Assembly: GCF_041903755.1 (NCBI RefSeq)
Contig: NZ_JBBWVE010000009.1
Location: 1-64,000 of the forward strand
Length of the DNA stretch: 64,000 nucleotides
From: Thiocapsa roseilacustris
Lineage (GTDB): Bacteria; Pseudomonadota; Gammaproteobacteria; Chromatiales; Chromatiaceae
Reading direction: 5' to 3'
Notes under the pieces: generated by a model
Told to the model about the DNA's origin: nothing
What the model saw: only the letters and a program-made list of their open reading frames with translations
Databases searched by the model: none
Part shown: piece after piece, positions 53,702 through 63,613 of the stretch
Position numbering within the stretch: position 1 is the first letter of the stretch
How the letters are laid out: each line of letters starts with the position of its first letter
Translations under genes and position numbers: made by a program

Positions 53702-54465
53702 GCCGTTCGTATGAGGGTTTCCGGTATTCGCCCTATCATCCTCGACGCGTCTCCATCGGTGATCCGCTCAAGCAAGCGTCGTGCAGCGGCCTCCACCCCT
53801 GGCGCAGGCGGAAAGTCGAGCAGTGTCCGCAACAGCGCCACCCGGGCAGCAAACCCAGGCTCCCCGGGTCTCGGCTCGATGGGCGTGACGGTCATCCAGG
53901 TGAGGAGACGCTCGGCGGCCAAGCGCGACGCGGGCGATCGCTCGGGATCCAGCGCGGTGGTGCGCGCGCTGACCAGAAACAGCAGCGCGACGTCACCACG
54001 ATCCGGTCCGGGGTCAATTCGAGACCCTCGACCAAGACGAGTCACGGGGCCAGACCGACTCAACCCCGGGCAGGATCCCGCCAACATCGAGCACACCGAG
54101 GTCGCCGGGCAGACGCGGCTCGTGCCCGTCGCCGTCAAGTGAGCGTCGTTGAATCTCACTCCTCTCCCCGGGCGAGAGCACGACCCAAGCGCCCGTTGCT
54201 GTCTAAGGGGTAGCGCACAGAGAAGAGTACCCCGTCTACGTGCGTTGCCGAACCGACCGCAATCCGCCACGCGTATTGTTCCCCCCAGCGATGGGGAATC
54301 TCATTCCTCGTAGGGGTGATGGCTCAATTCATTGACAGGACTCTCGCCATGACGGGGCGCGGCATTCCGGCATGACGCGACGATTGCCGACGGCAGATGC
54401 CGGCGGGTAAGTCAAGGGTACCTTCGGGGCATCTGGGATCAACCGCATCCAATGGGGGGCGTTTA

Positions 54466-54845
54466 ATGCGACGATGGCTGCGCCGCAGTGTCAGGCGATG
54501 TGTGCCGGCGGTCTTGCTCGGATCCATGGGCTGCGGGGTCATTTTCTCGGTCATGGCGCAGGAACCTCTCGATAAGGGAGGCGCGCCGCAGAAGCTCATC
54601 ACTCCCACCAAGGAGGAGCTTTCCCCGGTCGCCGCCAAGGTTGACGTCACACCCGTCGCGCAAGACGAAGAGATCCGCAAGCGACCTCAGACCGTGTTCA
54701 ACGCGACCGATTGGTTCACCGAACCACAGGTCAGGGTCGAGGAAGGCGTCGTTTTTCTCAATGTCTGCAAAATGTGATCGCTCGTGCTGCAGGAGGGCTC
54801 GTTGTCCTCTGTGGCGTCTATCTTATTCTGAGGTTTTGGGGCTGC
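54466..54845 (+). pseudogene. Remnant of an MscS-family mechanosensitive channel
   Basis: From ATG 54466 a signal-peptide-bearing N-terminus (RCVPAVLLGSMGCGVIFSVMAQ) leads into EEIRKRPQTVFNATDWFTEP then VRVEEGVVFLN, the BON-like start of a periplasmic-domain MscS family protein. The frame then ends at 54775-54777. In another frame at ~54771-54842 the TM-like NVIARAAGGLVVLCGVYLIL resembles the first pore-region helices of the same family. The intervening ~110 residues and the whole pore and C-terminal domain are missing. Read as a pseudogene with an internal deletion and truncation. Family identity is moderate confidence. Confidence 0.55.
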
Positions 54846-54997
54846 CGATCGCGGCCTACTCACCCGAACGCAAGCATCGTTGCCGGATCCCTCAGCAGAT
54901 TGTAGAGCGCCGGCGCGTTCGCTAACTCCCTCTCCTTCCAGGCTTTGCTTGGCGCAACGGACCACGGAACGAGGCCAATCGGGTCGGCGGCGACTGC

Positions 54998-55339
54998 ATG
55001 GCGCCCTGCGTGTTGGACGGCGCCCTGGTCGATGTCGGCGGTCCCGCACGGATCTACTGGCCCGGCGACGTGGTGGTGGTCTTGCTCGACGGGAATCGGT
55101 TGGCGCTGCATCGCGTCATCGGCGCCTATCGTCGCGCCGGTGCCTGGAAGGTGCTCACGCAAGGCGACACGGCCCCGCGCCCGGATACCGCCGTCCGGCC
55201 GGAGCGCATCCTGGGGCACGTGCGCAGCGGGGACTGCGATCGCAGCCTGATCGCAATCCCGCTGCGGCATCGTCTGCGGGCGGCCGGTCGCTTTGTGCGG
55301 TTCGCTCTGGGTCGACTCGGCCGTGGGGTGTGCGCATGA
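54998..55339 (+). CDS. S24/S26-like (signal-peptidase fold) protein with Cys in place of the catalytic Ser
   Basis: 113 aa from ATG 54998; the homologous frame seems to begin slightly upstream (GGDCMAPCVLDGALVDV includes residues before the ATG), so the true start may be a non-ATG codon near 54940. The order GDCMAP..DG..V, WPGDVVVVLLDGNRLALHRVIG, then KVLTQGDTAPRPDT and ILGHV matches the S24/S26 peptidase fold, with Cys where signal peptidases have the nucleophile Ser. A Lys general base is not obvious. It may be a remnant. The following short frame (MSFGTFFLHAPERFP) ends at 55428 and is not recognised. Confidence 0.45.
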   Translation: MAPCVLDGALVDVGGPARIYWPGDVVVVLLDGNRLALHRVIGAYRRAGAWKVLTQGDTAPRPDTAVRPERILGHVRSGDCDRSLIAIPLRHRLRAAGRFVRFALGRLGRGVCA

Positions 55340-55726
55340 GCTTCGGAACCTTCTTTTTACATGCGCCCGAGCGTTTCCCGGACGCCTCGCAGGGGGTGCC
55401 GTGGGGGGCTGAGTCACTCCGTAAATAGGGGACGTACCACAGAATCGCTATCGGCAACCAATCTGCGAGGCAGCGCCTTTCCAATTCTCCGGAAAGAGCA
55501 AGGATCGGAGCCGCAACGTCCACTCAAGCATTGCATACGCGCAAGGCACCCGGTGCCGCGCCGATCATCACGCCGAAGATCGATGTCGTCGGTCCGCACA
55601 GCGGACCCTGTGGGATCTCGTGAGTGATATCCTCAATGGTGGCACCTCTGTGGATGCCGGTGGTTACGCAACAGGGGCAGCGCCGAAAAGGCGCGGTGAC
55701 CGGGTCGTCTTGGAGTCAGGACTTGC
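55340..55726. other. Spacer upstream of the truncated helicase
   Basis: 387 bp without a credible gene. The frame of the helicase is closed by TGA at 55697-55699. No Walker A (GxGKT/S) sequence that would restore the missing helicase N-terminus can be found in any frame here. Confidence 0.5.
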
Positions 55727-58102
55727 ATGGATAGACACACAGCCCCCGGCGCACGGGTCACCATCCCGCTGGTGCGGCTCGACTCGGCCGGTATCCAGCG
55801 TATCCGCAACAAGATTCCCTCGGGCCATAATCCCTTCAACTATTTCGACAAGACCATCATCTCGATGGACACCCTGAAGGGCAACAACGAGTACCGCAAC
55901 TATCTGGAGAAATCCCGCTGGGACATCATCGTCATCGACGAATGTCACAACGTGGCCGTCCGCAAGGGCGATGCCGGATCCTCACAGCGGGCGCGCCTCG
56001 CCAAGAACCTGGCCACCAAGTCCGATACCCTGATTCTGCTGTCGGCCACGCCGCACGACGGCTCGGCCAACAGCTTCGCCTCGCTGATCTGGCTGCTGGA
56101 TCCCACCGCCATCTCGGACCCGGACGACTACACGCGCGCCGACCTCGACCGCAAGGACCTCTTCGTGCGCCGCTTCAAAAAAGACATCAAGGCCCAGGCG
56201 CAAGGCCAGTTTCTCGAACCCATCACCCGGCGTCTCTCGGCCCGGGCGACCCCCGAGGAGGAGACGGCCTATCAGGCGGTGCTGGGCATACCCTTCACCC
56301 AGAAAGGCGAGCACCAGGCCGGAAAACCATCGGAGCTGCAGCGGGTCGGCCTCCAAAAGGCGCTCTTTTCCAGCCCCGCCGCGGCCGACGCCTACGCCCG
56401 CCACCGCATCGAAAAACTCGCCCGAAAGCCGGTCCCCACTCCGGCCGAAGATGCGGAAGTCGCGGCACTCCAGACCCTTCGCCATGCTCTCGCGCGCATC
56501 ACGCGGGAGCGTTTCAGCAAATACCAACGCCTGATCAAAGCCCTGCGCGATCCCGACGCCCGTTGGTCGGGCACGGACACCGCGGACCGCCTGGTGATCT
56601 TCTCCGAGCGCATCGAGACCCTGAAATGGCTGATGGCCAACCTGCCCGGTGATCTGCGCCTCAAGGTCGACGCCTTCAGCGTCCTGGACGGCAGCCTCTC
56701 GGACATCGACCAGCAGGAGATCGTCGAGCGCTTCGGTCAGGAGCACGACAGCCTGCGCGTGCTCTTGTGCTCCGACGTGGCGTCCGAGGGACTGAACCTG
56801 CATTACCTCTGCCATCGCCTGGTGCATTTCGATCTGCCCTGGTCGCCAATGGTGTTCCAGCAACGCAACGGGCGTGTCGATCGCTTCGGTCAGCAACATC
56901 GGCCCTGCATCGACTACCTGCTCACCGAATCGGCGATCGAGACGGTCAAGGGCGATCTGCGCGTCATCGAGGTGCTGGTGCGCAAGGACGAGCAGATCAG
57001 CAAGAACATCGGCGATCCCGCCTCGGTCCTGCGCAAGCACAGCATCGAGGACGAGGAACAGACGGTCGCCGAGGCACTGGCCGACGGCATCACCGCGGAG
57101 GCCTTCGAGCGCGACTATATCGACCAGGCGGCGTCGGATGACGAGGATTGGGAAACGGCGCTTTTCGGTTCAGTGGAAGAACCCCCGCCCGCCGCCATCC
57201 CGGCCGACCCGCATCGCCTCTTCCCGGACATCTACGCCTTCGCCAGACAGGCCATCGCCACCATCCCCGAAGCCGCCGGGTACCGGGTCGACGACGCCGC
57301 GAAGATGCTGCGCCGCACCCCGCCCGCCGACCTGCGGCGACGTCTGCGCCAGCAACTGCCGGCCGAGGTCCTGCGCGAGACGGACGACTATGTCCTCTCC
57401 GCGCGCGTCGGCCTGGTCGAGGAATCCATTCAACGCGCCCGCGAGACCGACAAACAGGGCTCGGCCTGGCCCGAGATCCAGTATCTCTGGCCGCAACACC
57501 CCATCTGCCAATGGTTGATCGACCGGGTGATCGGCGCCGTCGGCCGCCGTCGTGCCCCGGTCATCCTCAGCCCGGATCTCGGCGTAGAGGAAACCGCCTA
57601 TCTCATGCTGGGCCTCATCCCGAACCGCAAGGGCCAGCCGCTGATCGCCGAATGGAAGGCGGTCGTGCGCGTTGGCGAGCAGGATTTCACGATCGAGGAC
57701 TTCGATGCCTTCTGCCGGCGGGCCGGGCTCGGCGTGCGCGACCTGCCCAACCCCAAACGCCCGATCGATCTCACGGCACTGCAAGGCGCACTCGGCGATG
57801 CGGTCGCCACCATGCAGCTCTTCGTCGAGGGACAGGTGAGACACTTCACCACCACGCGGACCGCTGAGGTCACAACCAAGCTCGCTGAGCTGGCGCAACT
57901 GCGCGATGCCCAGGAGCAACGCCTGGAGCTGCGGATCGCCGGTCTGCCTGAACCCATCCGCGAGGGTCGCCGGGCCCGTCGACTCAAGGACATCGAGGAT
58001 GTCTTCGCCGAATACAGCAAATGGGTCAAGGACAGCCTGGAAGTGGAGCCCATGCCCTTCGTGCAGGTGCTCGCCGCCGTCACGCGAAAGGTGTCGCCAT
58101 GA
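55727..58102 (+). pseudogene. SNF2-like helicase lacking its N-terminal ATP-binding part (DISARM DrmD-like)
   Basis: A 791-aa frame. It begins shortly before motif II: WDIIVIDECHN (DECH), then LLSATPHDGSANSF (motif III). The C-terminal RecA domain is complete with LVIFSERIETLKWL, VLLCSDVASEGLNLHYLCHRLVHFDLPWSP and motif VI QRNGRVDRFGQQH. SNF2/DEAD-type helicases need a Walker A lysine some 100 or more residues upstream of DECH, and it is missing; a stop codon lies 28 bp before the first ATG. The closest architecture I know is DrmD-type helicases of class 1 DISARM, paired with a methylase as here (ATGA overlap). As it stands it is unlikely to hydrolyse ATP. Confidence 0.75.
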
Positions 58103-61100
58103 CAAGGATCGAGACCACGGACAAATTCGATGTCTTCCCCGGCATCCTCAACGACAACGAATTCTACAGCCACCACTTCCTGGCCCATGTCTTTCAGTCG
58201 CGGATCAAGGCGTGGCTGGACGCGCGCACGCCCACCGACCCCGGCGCCGAGCCCCCGGCCGACCCCCCTGCCAAACAGCTCTCGCGTCTCGCCGCCGACT
58301 TCTTTCGCCGCCACGCCGCCTATCCGCAGGACGAGGACTTCGCCGCCCAACTGGACTGGCACCGCGCACTGCATCGGCCGCTGCTGCACGCCCTGGGTTA
58401 CGCCATCGACCCTCGGGAGCACCCCCTTGAGAACGAGTGGACGGCCGGCCAGCCGATCCCGGTCTGGACGCTGCTCGGCCGAAAGCCCGGTCTGCCCGAG
58501 GTCGCCGTCCTCCCCGCGTTCAACCCCCATGAGCGGGTCGAGAGTCAGGACCGGTCCATCGACCCGCTCGATTCCAGGCTGGACGCGCGCCATTTCCGCA
58601 TCGAGGAGATGCCGGCTGCGTATTTCGGCAAGGATCGCAAAACCCCGCGCACACTTGCCGAGCTGCTCACCGACTCGGTCTATGCGGCGGATCATCCGCC
58701 GCGTTTCCTGTTGCTGGTCGGCGAGACCCAATGGATCCTGCTCGATCGCTTCATCGAGCTGCTCGGCAACGAGGCCGCGCGCCAGCTCATCACCGAGCAC
58801 GGCTACAGCTACGGCGGCACACTCAAGCCGCTGGACGCCGGAGCGCTCAGCACTGAATGCGTGCGCCTGGTCTACCGCCACATCTTCCTCTTCTATATTG
58901 AGGCACGGCCCGAGCTCGGCTATGTGCCCATCAACTCAAGCGACGTCTACGCCCGCGGCTACAGCCTGGAGGCCCTGCGCGACCTGACCCTGACCGATCT
59001 GCGCTCCACCGAGGCGCAGAACGGCGGCTATTTCGACACTAGCCTGCGCAAGCTCTTCGCGCTGGTGGCCCGGGGCACGGCCATCGACCGCACCCAGGCG
59101 GCGCTGCATCACCTCACCGCGACCGTCAACGCCTTCGAGCTGGCCCCGCTCGACAGCAAGCTGTTCGACCCCAAGAGCACCCCGCTGCTCAACCGGGTCC
59201 GCTTTCCCAACCACATCTGGCAGGCGGTGCTGCGGGGGCTCTCCTTCGCCAAGGACGAGAAGACCAAGCGCACCCGCCGCGTCAGCTATCAGGCGCTGTC
59301 CATCAACCAGCTCGGCGCCGTCTATGAATCCCTGCTCTCCTATCGCGGCTTCTTCGCCGCCGAAGATCTCTACGAGGTGATGCCTGCACCCAAGGAGCCG
59401 GCGCGCCAAGCGCAGGACGACGACCCCGACGGCGATGCGGACCCCGATTCCGATCAGGCCGAAGACACGTCGTCGCAGGACGACTACGGCGGCAGCACCG
59501 ACCTGCTGGCCAACGGCTGGTTCGTCACCCGCAATCAGATCGGCGACTACCGCAACAACGAGAAGGTCACCTTCACCAACGCCGACGGCCGCAAGGAGCT
59601 GCGCGTCTACCCCAAGGGCACCTTCATCTACCGCCTGGCGGGGCGCGACCGTCAGAAGAGCGCCAGCTACTACACCCCCCAATCCCTGACCCAATGTCTG
59701 GTCAAATACGCGCTCAAGGAGCTGCTGCCGGGCAAGAGCGCCGACGACATTCTGAAGCTTCGGGTGCTGGAGCCCGCCATGGGCAGCGCCGCCTTCCTGA
59801 ACGAGGCGGTCAACCAACTCGCGCAGGAATATCTCGAACGCAAGCAGCAGGAGCTCAAGCGCCGCATCCCGCACGATCAGTACCCGCAGGAGCTGCAAAA
59901 GGTGCGCATGCGTCTGGCCGATGCCAACGTCTTCGGCGTCGACCTCAATCCCATCGCCACCGAGCTGGCCGAGGTCAGCCTCTGGCTCAACGCGATCTAT
60001 GGCGAGAGCGACGAGCAGGGCCGACCCAAGGCGGCACGGGTGCCTTGGTTCGGCTACCAGCTCTTCATCGGCAACAGCCTCGTCGGCGCGCGCTCGCAGG
60101 TCTTTCGCGTGGCGCAGCTCAACGCGCCGAAGAATCTCAAGACACCGGAAGGCAAGTCCGTCCCCAATCCGCAGTGCTGTCTGAATGCCGAACCGCGCCG
60201 GGTGCGGCTCGGCGAGACGCGCGCGGACGACGAGATCTATCACTTCCTGCTGCCCGACGAGGGCATGTGCAGCTACGCCAACAAGGCCGTCAAGAACTAT
60301 TTCGGCGATGACCTGGAGCGGATCAAGCGCTGGAAGAAACCCTTCCTCGCCCGCTTCACCGAGACCGAGATAAAGCGCCTGCTGCAGCTCAGCAATAAGA
60401 TCGATCAGCTCTGGCAGGAGCATGCCCGACAACTGGCGAAGGACCGCGCACGCACCGAAGACCCACTGCCCGTCTGGCCGGACATCGATACCGGCCGCAC
60501 CAGCAGCCGCGCCAGCAAGGAAGAGACGCGCCAGGCCGGGATGCTCAGCGAGGACGGCGACAAGGCCACCGCCTACCGGCGTCTGAAGCTGGTGATTGAC
60601 TACTGGTGCGCGCTCTGGTTCTGGCCGCTCGACTCCGATCAGGGCGGGGCCGCGCACCTGCCCAGCCGCACCCAATGGATCACCGAGATCGGCGCCATCC
60701 TCGACGGCAACCTGATGGAGATCGACGAGCAACAGGAGCTGGATCTCTCGCCCGAGCCCGCCAAGGTCGAGCGTCAAATCCTGGTGCCCGAGGTTCAGGG
60801 CTCCCTCTTCGACGACGCGCCGGGACAACTGGCACTGTCCGCCCCGACGCCTGAAAAGACCCTGCATGACCGCTACGGCGAGCTACGCATCAAGCGTTTG
60901 CGCGACTACTTTCCGCGTGTCGCGCTGGTCGAGTCACTGGCTGCACGCTTCAAATTCTTCCATTGGGAGCTGGCCTTTGCCGATGTCTTTCGCGAGGCCG
61001 GCGGCTTCGATCTGATCCTCGGAAATCCGCCCTGGATCAAGGTGGAGTGGGAAGAAAAAGGCGTGCTCGGCGAGGCCGATCCGCGGATTGCGATCCGCAA

Positions 61101-63156
61101 GATGAGCGCGTCGGATCTGGCGGCGCGTCGTGCCGATCTCTTTGCCGAGCGCCCGGAGATGCGCGACGCTTGGCTGGGCGAGTATTGCGAGCAGGAGGGG
61201 ATGCAGGCGTTCTTGAACGCGATGCAGAATTACCCGTTGCTTGTTGGGCAAAAGGCGAATCTCTATAAGTGTTTTCTTCCTCAGGCATGGATGCTGGGCA
61301 ACCGGCAGGGCGTGGCGGGGTTCCTTCACCCGGAAGGCATATATGATGATCCCAAGGGCGGCCGGTTCCGGGCCGAGGTGTACCCGAGATTAAAGGGGCA
61401 TTACCAATACACAAACGAGTTGATGCTTTTCGCCGATGTAGACCATCATACCAAGTTCAGCATAAACATCTATGGCCCGCCAAGGGATACGCTTAGTTTC
61501 AACCACTTAGCTAACTTGTTCTTGCCCCAGACCGTCGACGCCTGTTTCGACCATGACGGCGAGGGCGCGGCACCTGGAATCAAGGAGGAGAGCGACGGCC
61601 GGCGGGCAAACTGGAACTCCAAAGGCCACCGTGACCGCATCATCCCAGTTAGCATGCATGAGTTAGCCGTGTTCGCGACACTCTACGACGAGGTCGGCAC
61701 CCCGCCTCTACAAGCACGCTTGCCAGCTCTTCATGCTAAACAACTTGTTCGAGTGTTGGAAAAGTTTGCTAGTTCAAAAAGGACTGTACGAGATCTTAAT
61801 GACTCTGCAAGAATCGTCGACGTTCACTTCGATGAGACGCAGGCGCAGAAGAATGGAATCATTTTTCGTGACACTCAGTTTCCGGATGATGCTTCCCGAT
61901 GGGTGCTATCTGGACCCCACTTCTTTGTCGGCAACCCCTTCTATAAGACACCCCGAGCCAGTTGCAACAAGAATAGCGACTACGACTGCCTTGACCTAAC
62001 CACCTTACCGGATGACTACCTGCCGCGTACTAATTTTGTGCCTAGCTGTGATATGGCGGTTTACAAGTCGAAGGCACCGACGGTTACATGGCGGGAAGAG
62101 GGAATGCAGCAGCCAAGATCGGTAACGGATTACTATCGTTGTTTGAATAGAAGGGCTATAAGCTCCTCTACCGAGAGAACAGCAGCAGGTGCAATCTATC
62201 CTCCTAAGGTTGCCAATATTGATGCAGCCGTTTCGAGCACTTTTGAAACCGACAATTTACTTCTAAGCTTTGTTGCTGGGCTAAATTCAGTCGTTTTCGA
62301 CTTCTATGTAAAAACGACCGGACGAAGTGATTGTCGAGGAGATCTTCTTAAGTCATTTCCGGTGCTGGAATCTCTAACCCATTCTGCTGTCCACGTGAGA
62401 GTGCTAGCGTTAAATTGCATAACTCACATATATGCTGGCTTGTGGGAAGACAACTGGAACGATCACTATCGCGCGCAATGTTGGACTGTGAAAAGCGAGC
62501 CAAACGGCACTAGCGCTAAACTTCTGCCTTCAACGTTCTTCGACGACCTCACCCCGGACTGGCAAAGGAACTGCGCCCTGCGCACCGACTACGCCCGCCG
62601 CCAGGCCCTACTCGAGATCGACGTCCTGGTCGCCCAAGCCCTAGGCCTGACCCTGGACGAGCTGCTCACCATCTACCGCGTCCAATTCCCCGTGATGCGC
62701 CAATACGAGGCCGACACCTGGTACGACCAGACCGGCCGCATCGTCTTCACCCCCAGCAAAGGCCTGATCGGCGTCGGCCTGCCGCGAAAGGCACGCAAAA
62801 GCGACCTGAAAGCCGGCATCACCTATGCCATCCATACCGCCACCGTACCCGTAGGATGCGGTGAGGAACGAACCGCATCACTCGCGTCGGCCCCACCAGC
62901 AAACGGTGCGGTTCGCTCCCGCTCACCGCACCCTACCCTGACCACAAGCGGCATCGCCCTCGGCTGGGAAGACGTGCGCGAGCTGCCCGCCGGCAGCACC
63001 CTCACCAAGACCTTCCCCGACGACACCCTGCCCGGCGGCCCGGTGCAGCGCACCGTCGAATACCGAGCCCCCTTCATCCGCCCCGATCGCGAGCAGGACT
63101 ACCGCATCGCCTGGGCCTTCTTTCAACAGGATCCAGATGAGCAGGCCACGCCATGA
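58099..63156 (+). CDS. Large Eco57I/DISARM-type DNA adenine methylase
   Basis: 1685 aa, ATG overlapping the helicase stop. The N-terminal ~500 residues are a helical region. A class I methylase motif I, LRVLEPAMGSAAFLNEAVNQ, lies near residue 556, and motif IV DLILGNPPWIKVEW (NPPW) near 976, the order of N6-adenine methylases. A GC-poorer region about 61230-62540 (residues ~1045-1480) replaces the GC-rich style of the flanks and is the likely target-recognition domain. Near the end an 86-bp palindromic element (62851-62936) is read in frame as ~29 residues. It should methylate its own sites as the self-marking part of a restriction or DISARM-like system. Whether it is functional with the broken helicase is unknown. 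Confidence 0.85.
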   Translation: MTRIETTDKFDVFPGILNDNEFYSHHFLAHVFQSRIKAWLDARTPTDPGAEPPADPPAKQLSRLAADFFRRHAAYPQDEDFAAQLDWHRALHRPLLHALGYAIDPREHPLENEWTAGQPIPVWTLLGRKPGLPEVAVLPAFNPHERVESQDRSIDPLDSRLDARHFRIEEMPAAYFGKDRKTPRTLAELLTDSVYAADHPPRFLLLVGETQWILLDRFIELLGNEAARQLITEHGYSYGGTLKPLDAGALSTECVRLVYRHIFLFYIEARPELGYVPINSSDVYARGYSLEALRDLTLTDLRSTEAQNGGYFDTSLRKLFALVARGTAIDRTQAALHHLTATVNAFELAPLDSKLFDPKSTPLLNRVRFPNHIWQAVLRGLSFAKDEKTKRTRRVSYQALSINQLGAVYESLLSYRGFFAAEDLYEVMPAPKEPARQAQDDDPDGDADPDSDQAEDTSSQDDYGGSTDLLANGWFVTRNQIGDYRNNEKVTFTNADGRKELRVYPKGTFIYRLAGRDRQKSASYYTPQSLTQCLVKYALKELLPGKSADDILKLRVLEPAMGSAAFLNEAVNQLAQEYLERKQQELKRRIPHDQYPQELQKVRMRLADANVFGVDLNPIATELAEVSLWLNAIYGESDEQGRPKAARVPWFGYQLFIGNSLVGARSQVFRVAQLNAPKNLKTPEGKSVPNPQCCLNAEPRRVRLGETRADDEIYHFLLPDEGMCSYANKAVKNYFGDDLERIKRWKKPFLARFTETEIKRLLQLSNKIDQLWQEHARQLAKDRARTEDPLPVWPDIDTGRTSSRASKEETRQAGMLSEDGDKATAYRRLKLVIDYWCALWFWPLDSDQGGAAHLPSRTQWITEIGAILDGNLMEIDEQQELDLSPEPAKVERQILVPEVQGSLFDDAPGQLALSAPTPEKTLHDRYGELRIKRLRDYFPRVALVESLAARFKFFHWELAFADVFREAGGFDLILGNPPWIKVEWEEKGVLGEADPRIAIRKMSASDLAARRADLFAERPEMRDAWLGEYCEQEGMQAFLNAMQNYPLLVGQKANLYKCFLPQAWMLGNRQGVAGFLHPEGIYDDPKGGRFRAEVYPRLKGHYQYTNELMLFADVDHHTKFSINIYGPPRDTLSFNHLANLFLPQTVDACFDHDGEGAAPGIKEESDGRRANWNSKGHRDRIIPVSMHELAVFATLYDEVGTPPLQARLPALHAKQLVRVLEKFASSKRTVRDLNDSARIVDVHFDETQAQKNGIIFRDTQFPDDASRWVLSGPHFFVGNPFYKTPRASCNKNSDYDCLDLTTLPDDYLPRTNFVPSCDMAVYKSKAPTVTWREEGMQQPRSVTDYYRCLNRRAISSSTERTAAGAIYPPKVANIDAAVSSTFETDNLLLSFVAGLNSVVFDFYVKTTGRSDCRGDLLKSFPVLESLTHSAVHVRVLALNCITHIYAGLWEDNWNDHYRAQCWTVKSEPNGTSAKLLPSTFFDDLTPDWQRNCALRTDYARRQALLEIDVLVAQALGLTLDELLTIYRVQFPVMRQYEADTWYDQTGRIVFTPSKGLIGVGLPRKARKSDLKAGITYAIHTATVPVGCGEERTASLASAPPANGAVRSRSPHPTLTTSGIALGWEDVRELPAGSTLTKTFPDDTLPGGPVQRTVEYRAPFIRPDREQDYRIAWAFFQQDPDEQATP
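62851..62936. repeat. GTAGG..CCTAC palindromic element inserted in frame in the methylase gene, copy A
   Basis: 86 bp: GTAGGATGCGGTGAGGAACG...CGCTCCCGCTCACCGCACCCTAC. The ends pair over more than 20 bases (GATGCGGTGAGGAACGAACCGCA against TGCGGTTCGCTCCCGCTCACCGCA). In the coding frame it reads VGCGEERTASLASAPPANGA and on, a sequence the host protein does not otherwise need. Similar in design to the GTAGGTTGTGC elements. Confidence 0.85.
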
Positions 63157-63411
63157 AGTCCCGTGTCTATATCGAGACCTCGGTGATCAGCTATCTCGCC
63201 GCGCGCCCCAGTCGGGATCTGATCGTCGCCGCACATGCACATTGCCGTTGCGGCTGTGCATGGCATGGACTATCTGCGCACTTGGAATTGCAGGCACATC
63301 GCGAATGCCAAGAAGCGACATCTGATCGAAAGCATTTGCGAGATGTACGGCTACCAACCGCCGCTGATTTGTACCCCGGAAGAACTGCTTGGAGGCGAAA
63401 ATGTGGACTGA
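63153..63411 (+). pseudogene. PIN-domain (VapC-type) toxin, internally deleted and frameshifted
   Basis: The first ~29 codons read a PIN N-terminus, MKSRVYIETSVISYLAARPSRD with the first catalytic Asp replaced by Glu (YIETS, as in many of this subfamily). From about 63240 another frame reads the C-terminal part: AAVHGMDYLRTWNCRHIANA and CEMYGYQPPLICTPEELLGG, stop at 63409-63411. Roughly 60 residues of the centre are missing and the frame changes. A broken ribonuclease toxin. It overlaps the methylase stop (ATGA). Confidence 0.75.
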
Positions 63412-63613
63412 CCCCATTGTTGACGAGCTGCATCGCATCCGCGAGGAGCATGCCGCGCGTTTCAATTTCGATCTGGGTGCCATTGTGGCGGATTTGCGCC
63501 GAGTCGAAGCGGAATGGCCGGGGCCGAAAATCGCCCCGCCACCAAGGCCATCGCACACCGACTCGACGACCAGCCAGGATTGCGACGCTTCCCAGCCGAA
63601 TGCCTCCCATTGA
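63401..63613 (+). CDS. Small protein that accompanies PIN-domain toxins
   Basis: 70 aa from ATG 63401, overlapping the PIN remnant stop. MWTDPIVDELHRIREEHAARFNFDLGAIVADLRRVE matches small acidic-helical proteins commonly found downstream of PIN toxins of this type, which may serve as antitoxins. It appears intact although its toxin is broken. The C-terminal half is Ser/Pro-rich and probably disordered. Confidence 0.65.
   Translation: MWTDPIVDELHRIREEHAARFNFDLGAIVADLRRVEAEWPGPKIAPPPRPSHTDSTTSQDCDASQPNASH

Larger units (their letters stand above)
53093..54465. other. Gene-poor, degenerate region at the start of the accessory island
   Basis: 1.37 kb with no convincing intact gene. A 57-aa ORF at 53216-53389 (+) is listed separately. 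The stretch 53704-54160 on the minus strand reads protein-like in pieces (LDPERSPASRLAAERLLTWM, then LLRTLLDFPPAPGVEAAARRLLERI), but the frame must switch around 54010-54030, so it is best seen as a decayed gene. A hairpin (CCCC..AGCGATGGGG) lies near 54280. A full GTAGGTTGTGC element is at 53626-53701. Confidence 0.45.

Noticed and set aside
58936..60867. Minus-strand frame (643 aa) inside the methylase gene
   Set aside because: Antisense shadow; the plus strand has motif I and NPPW in the right order.
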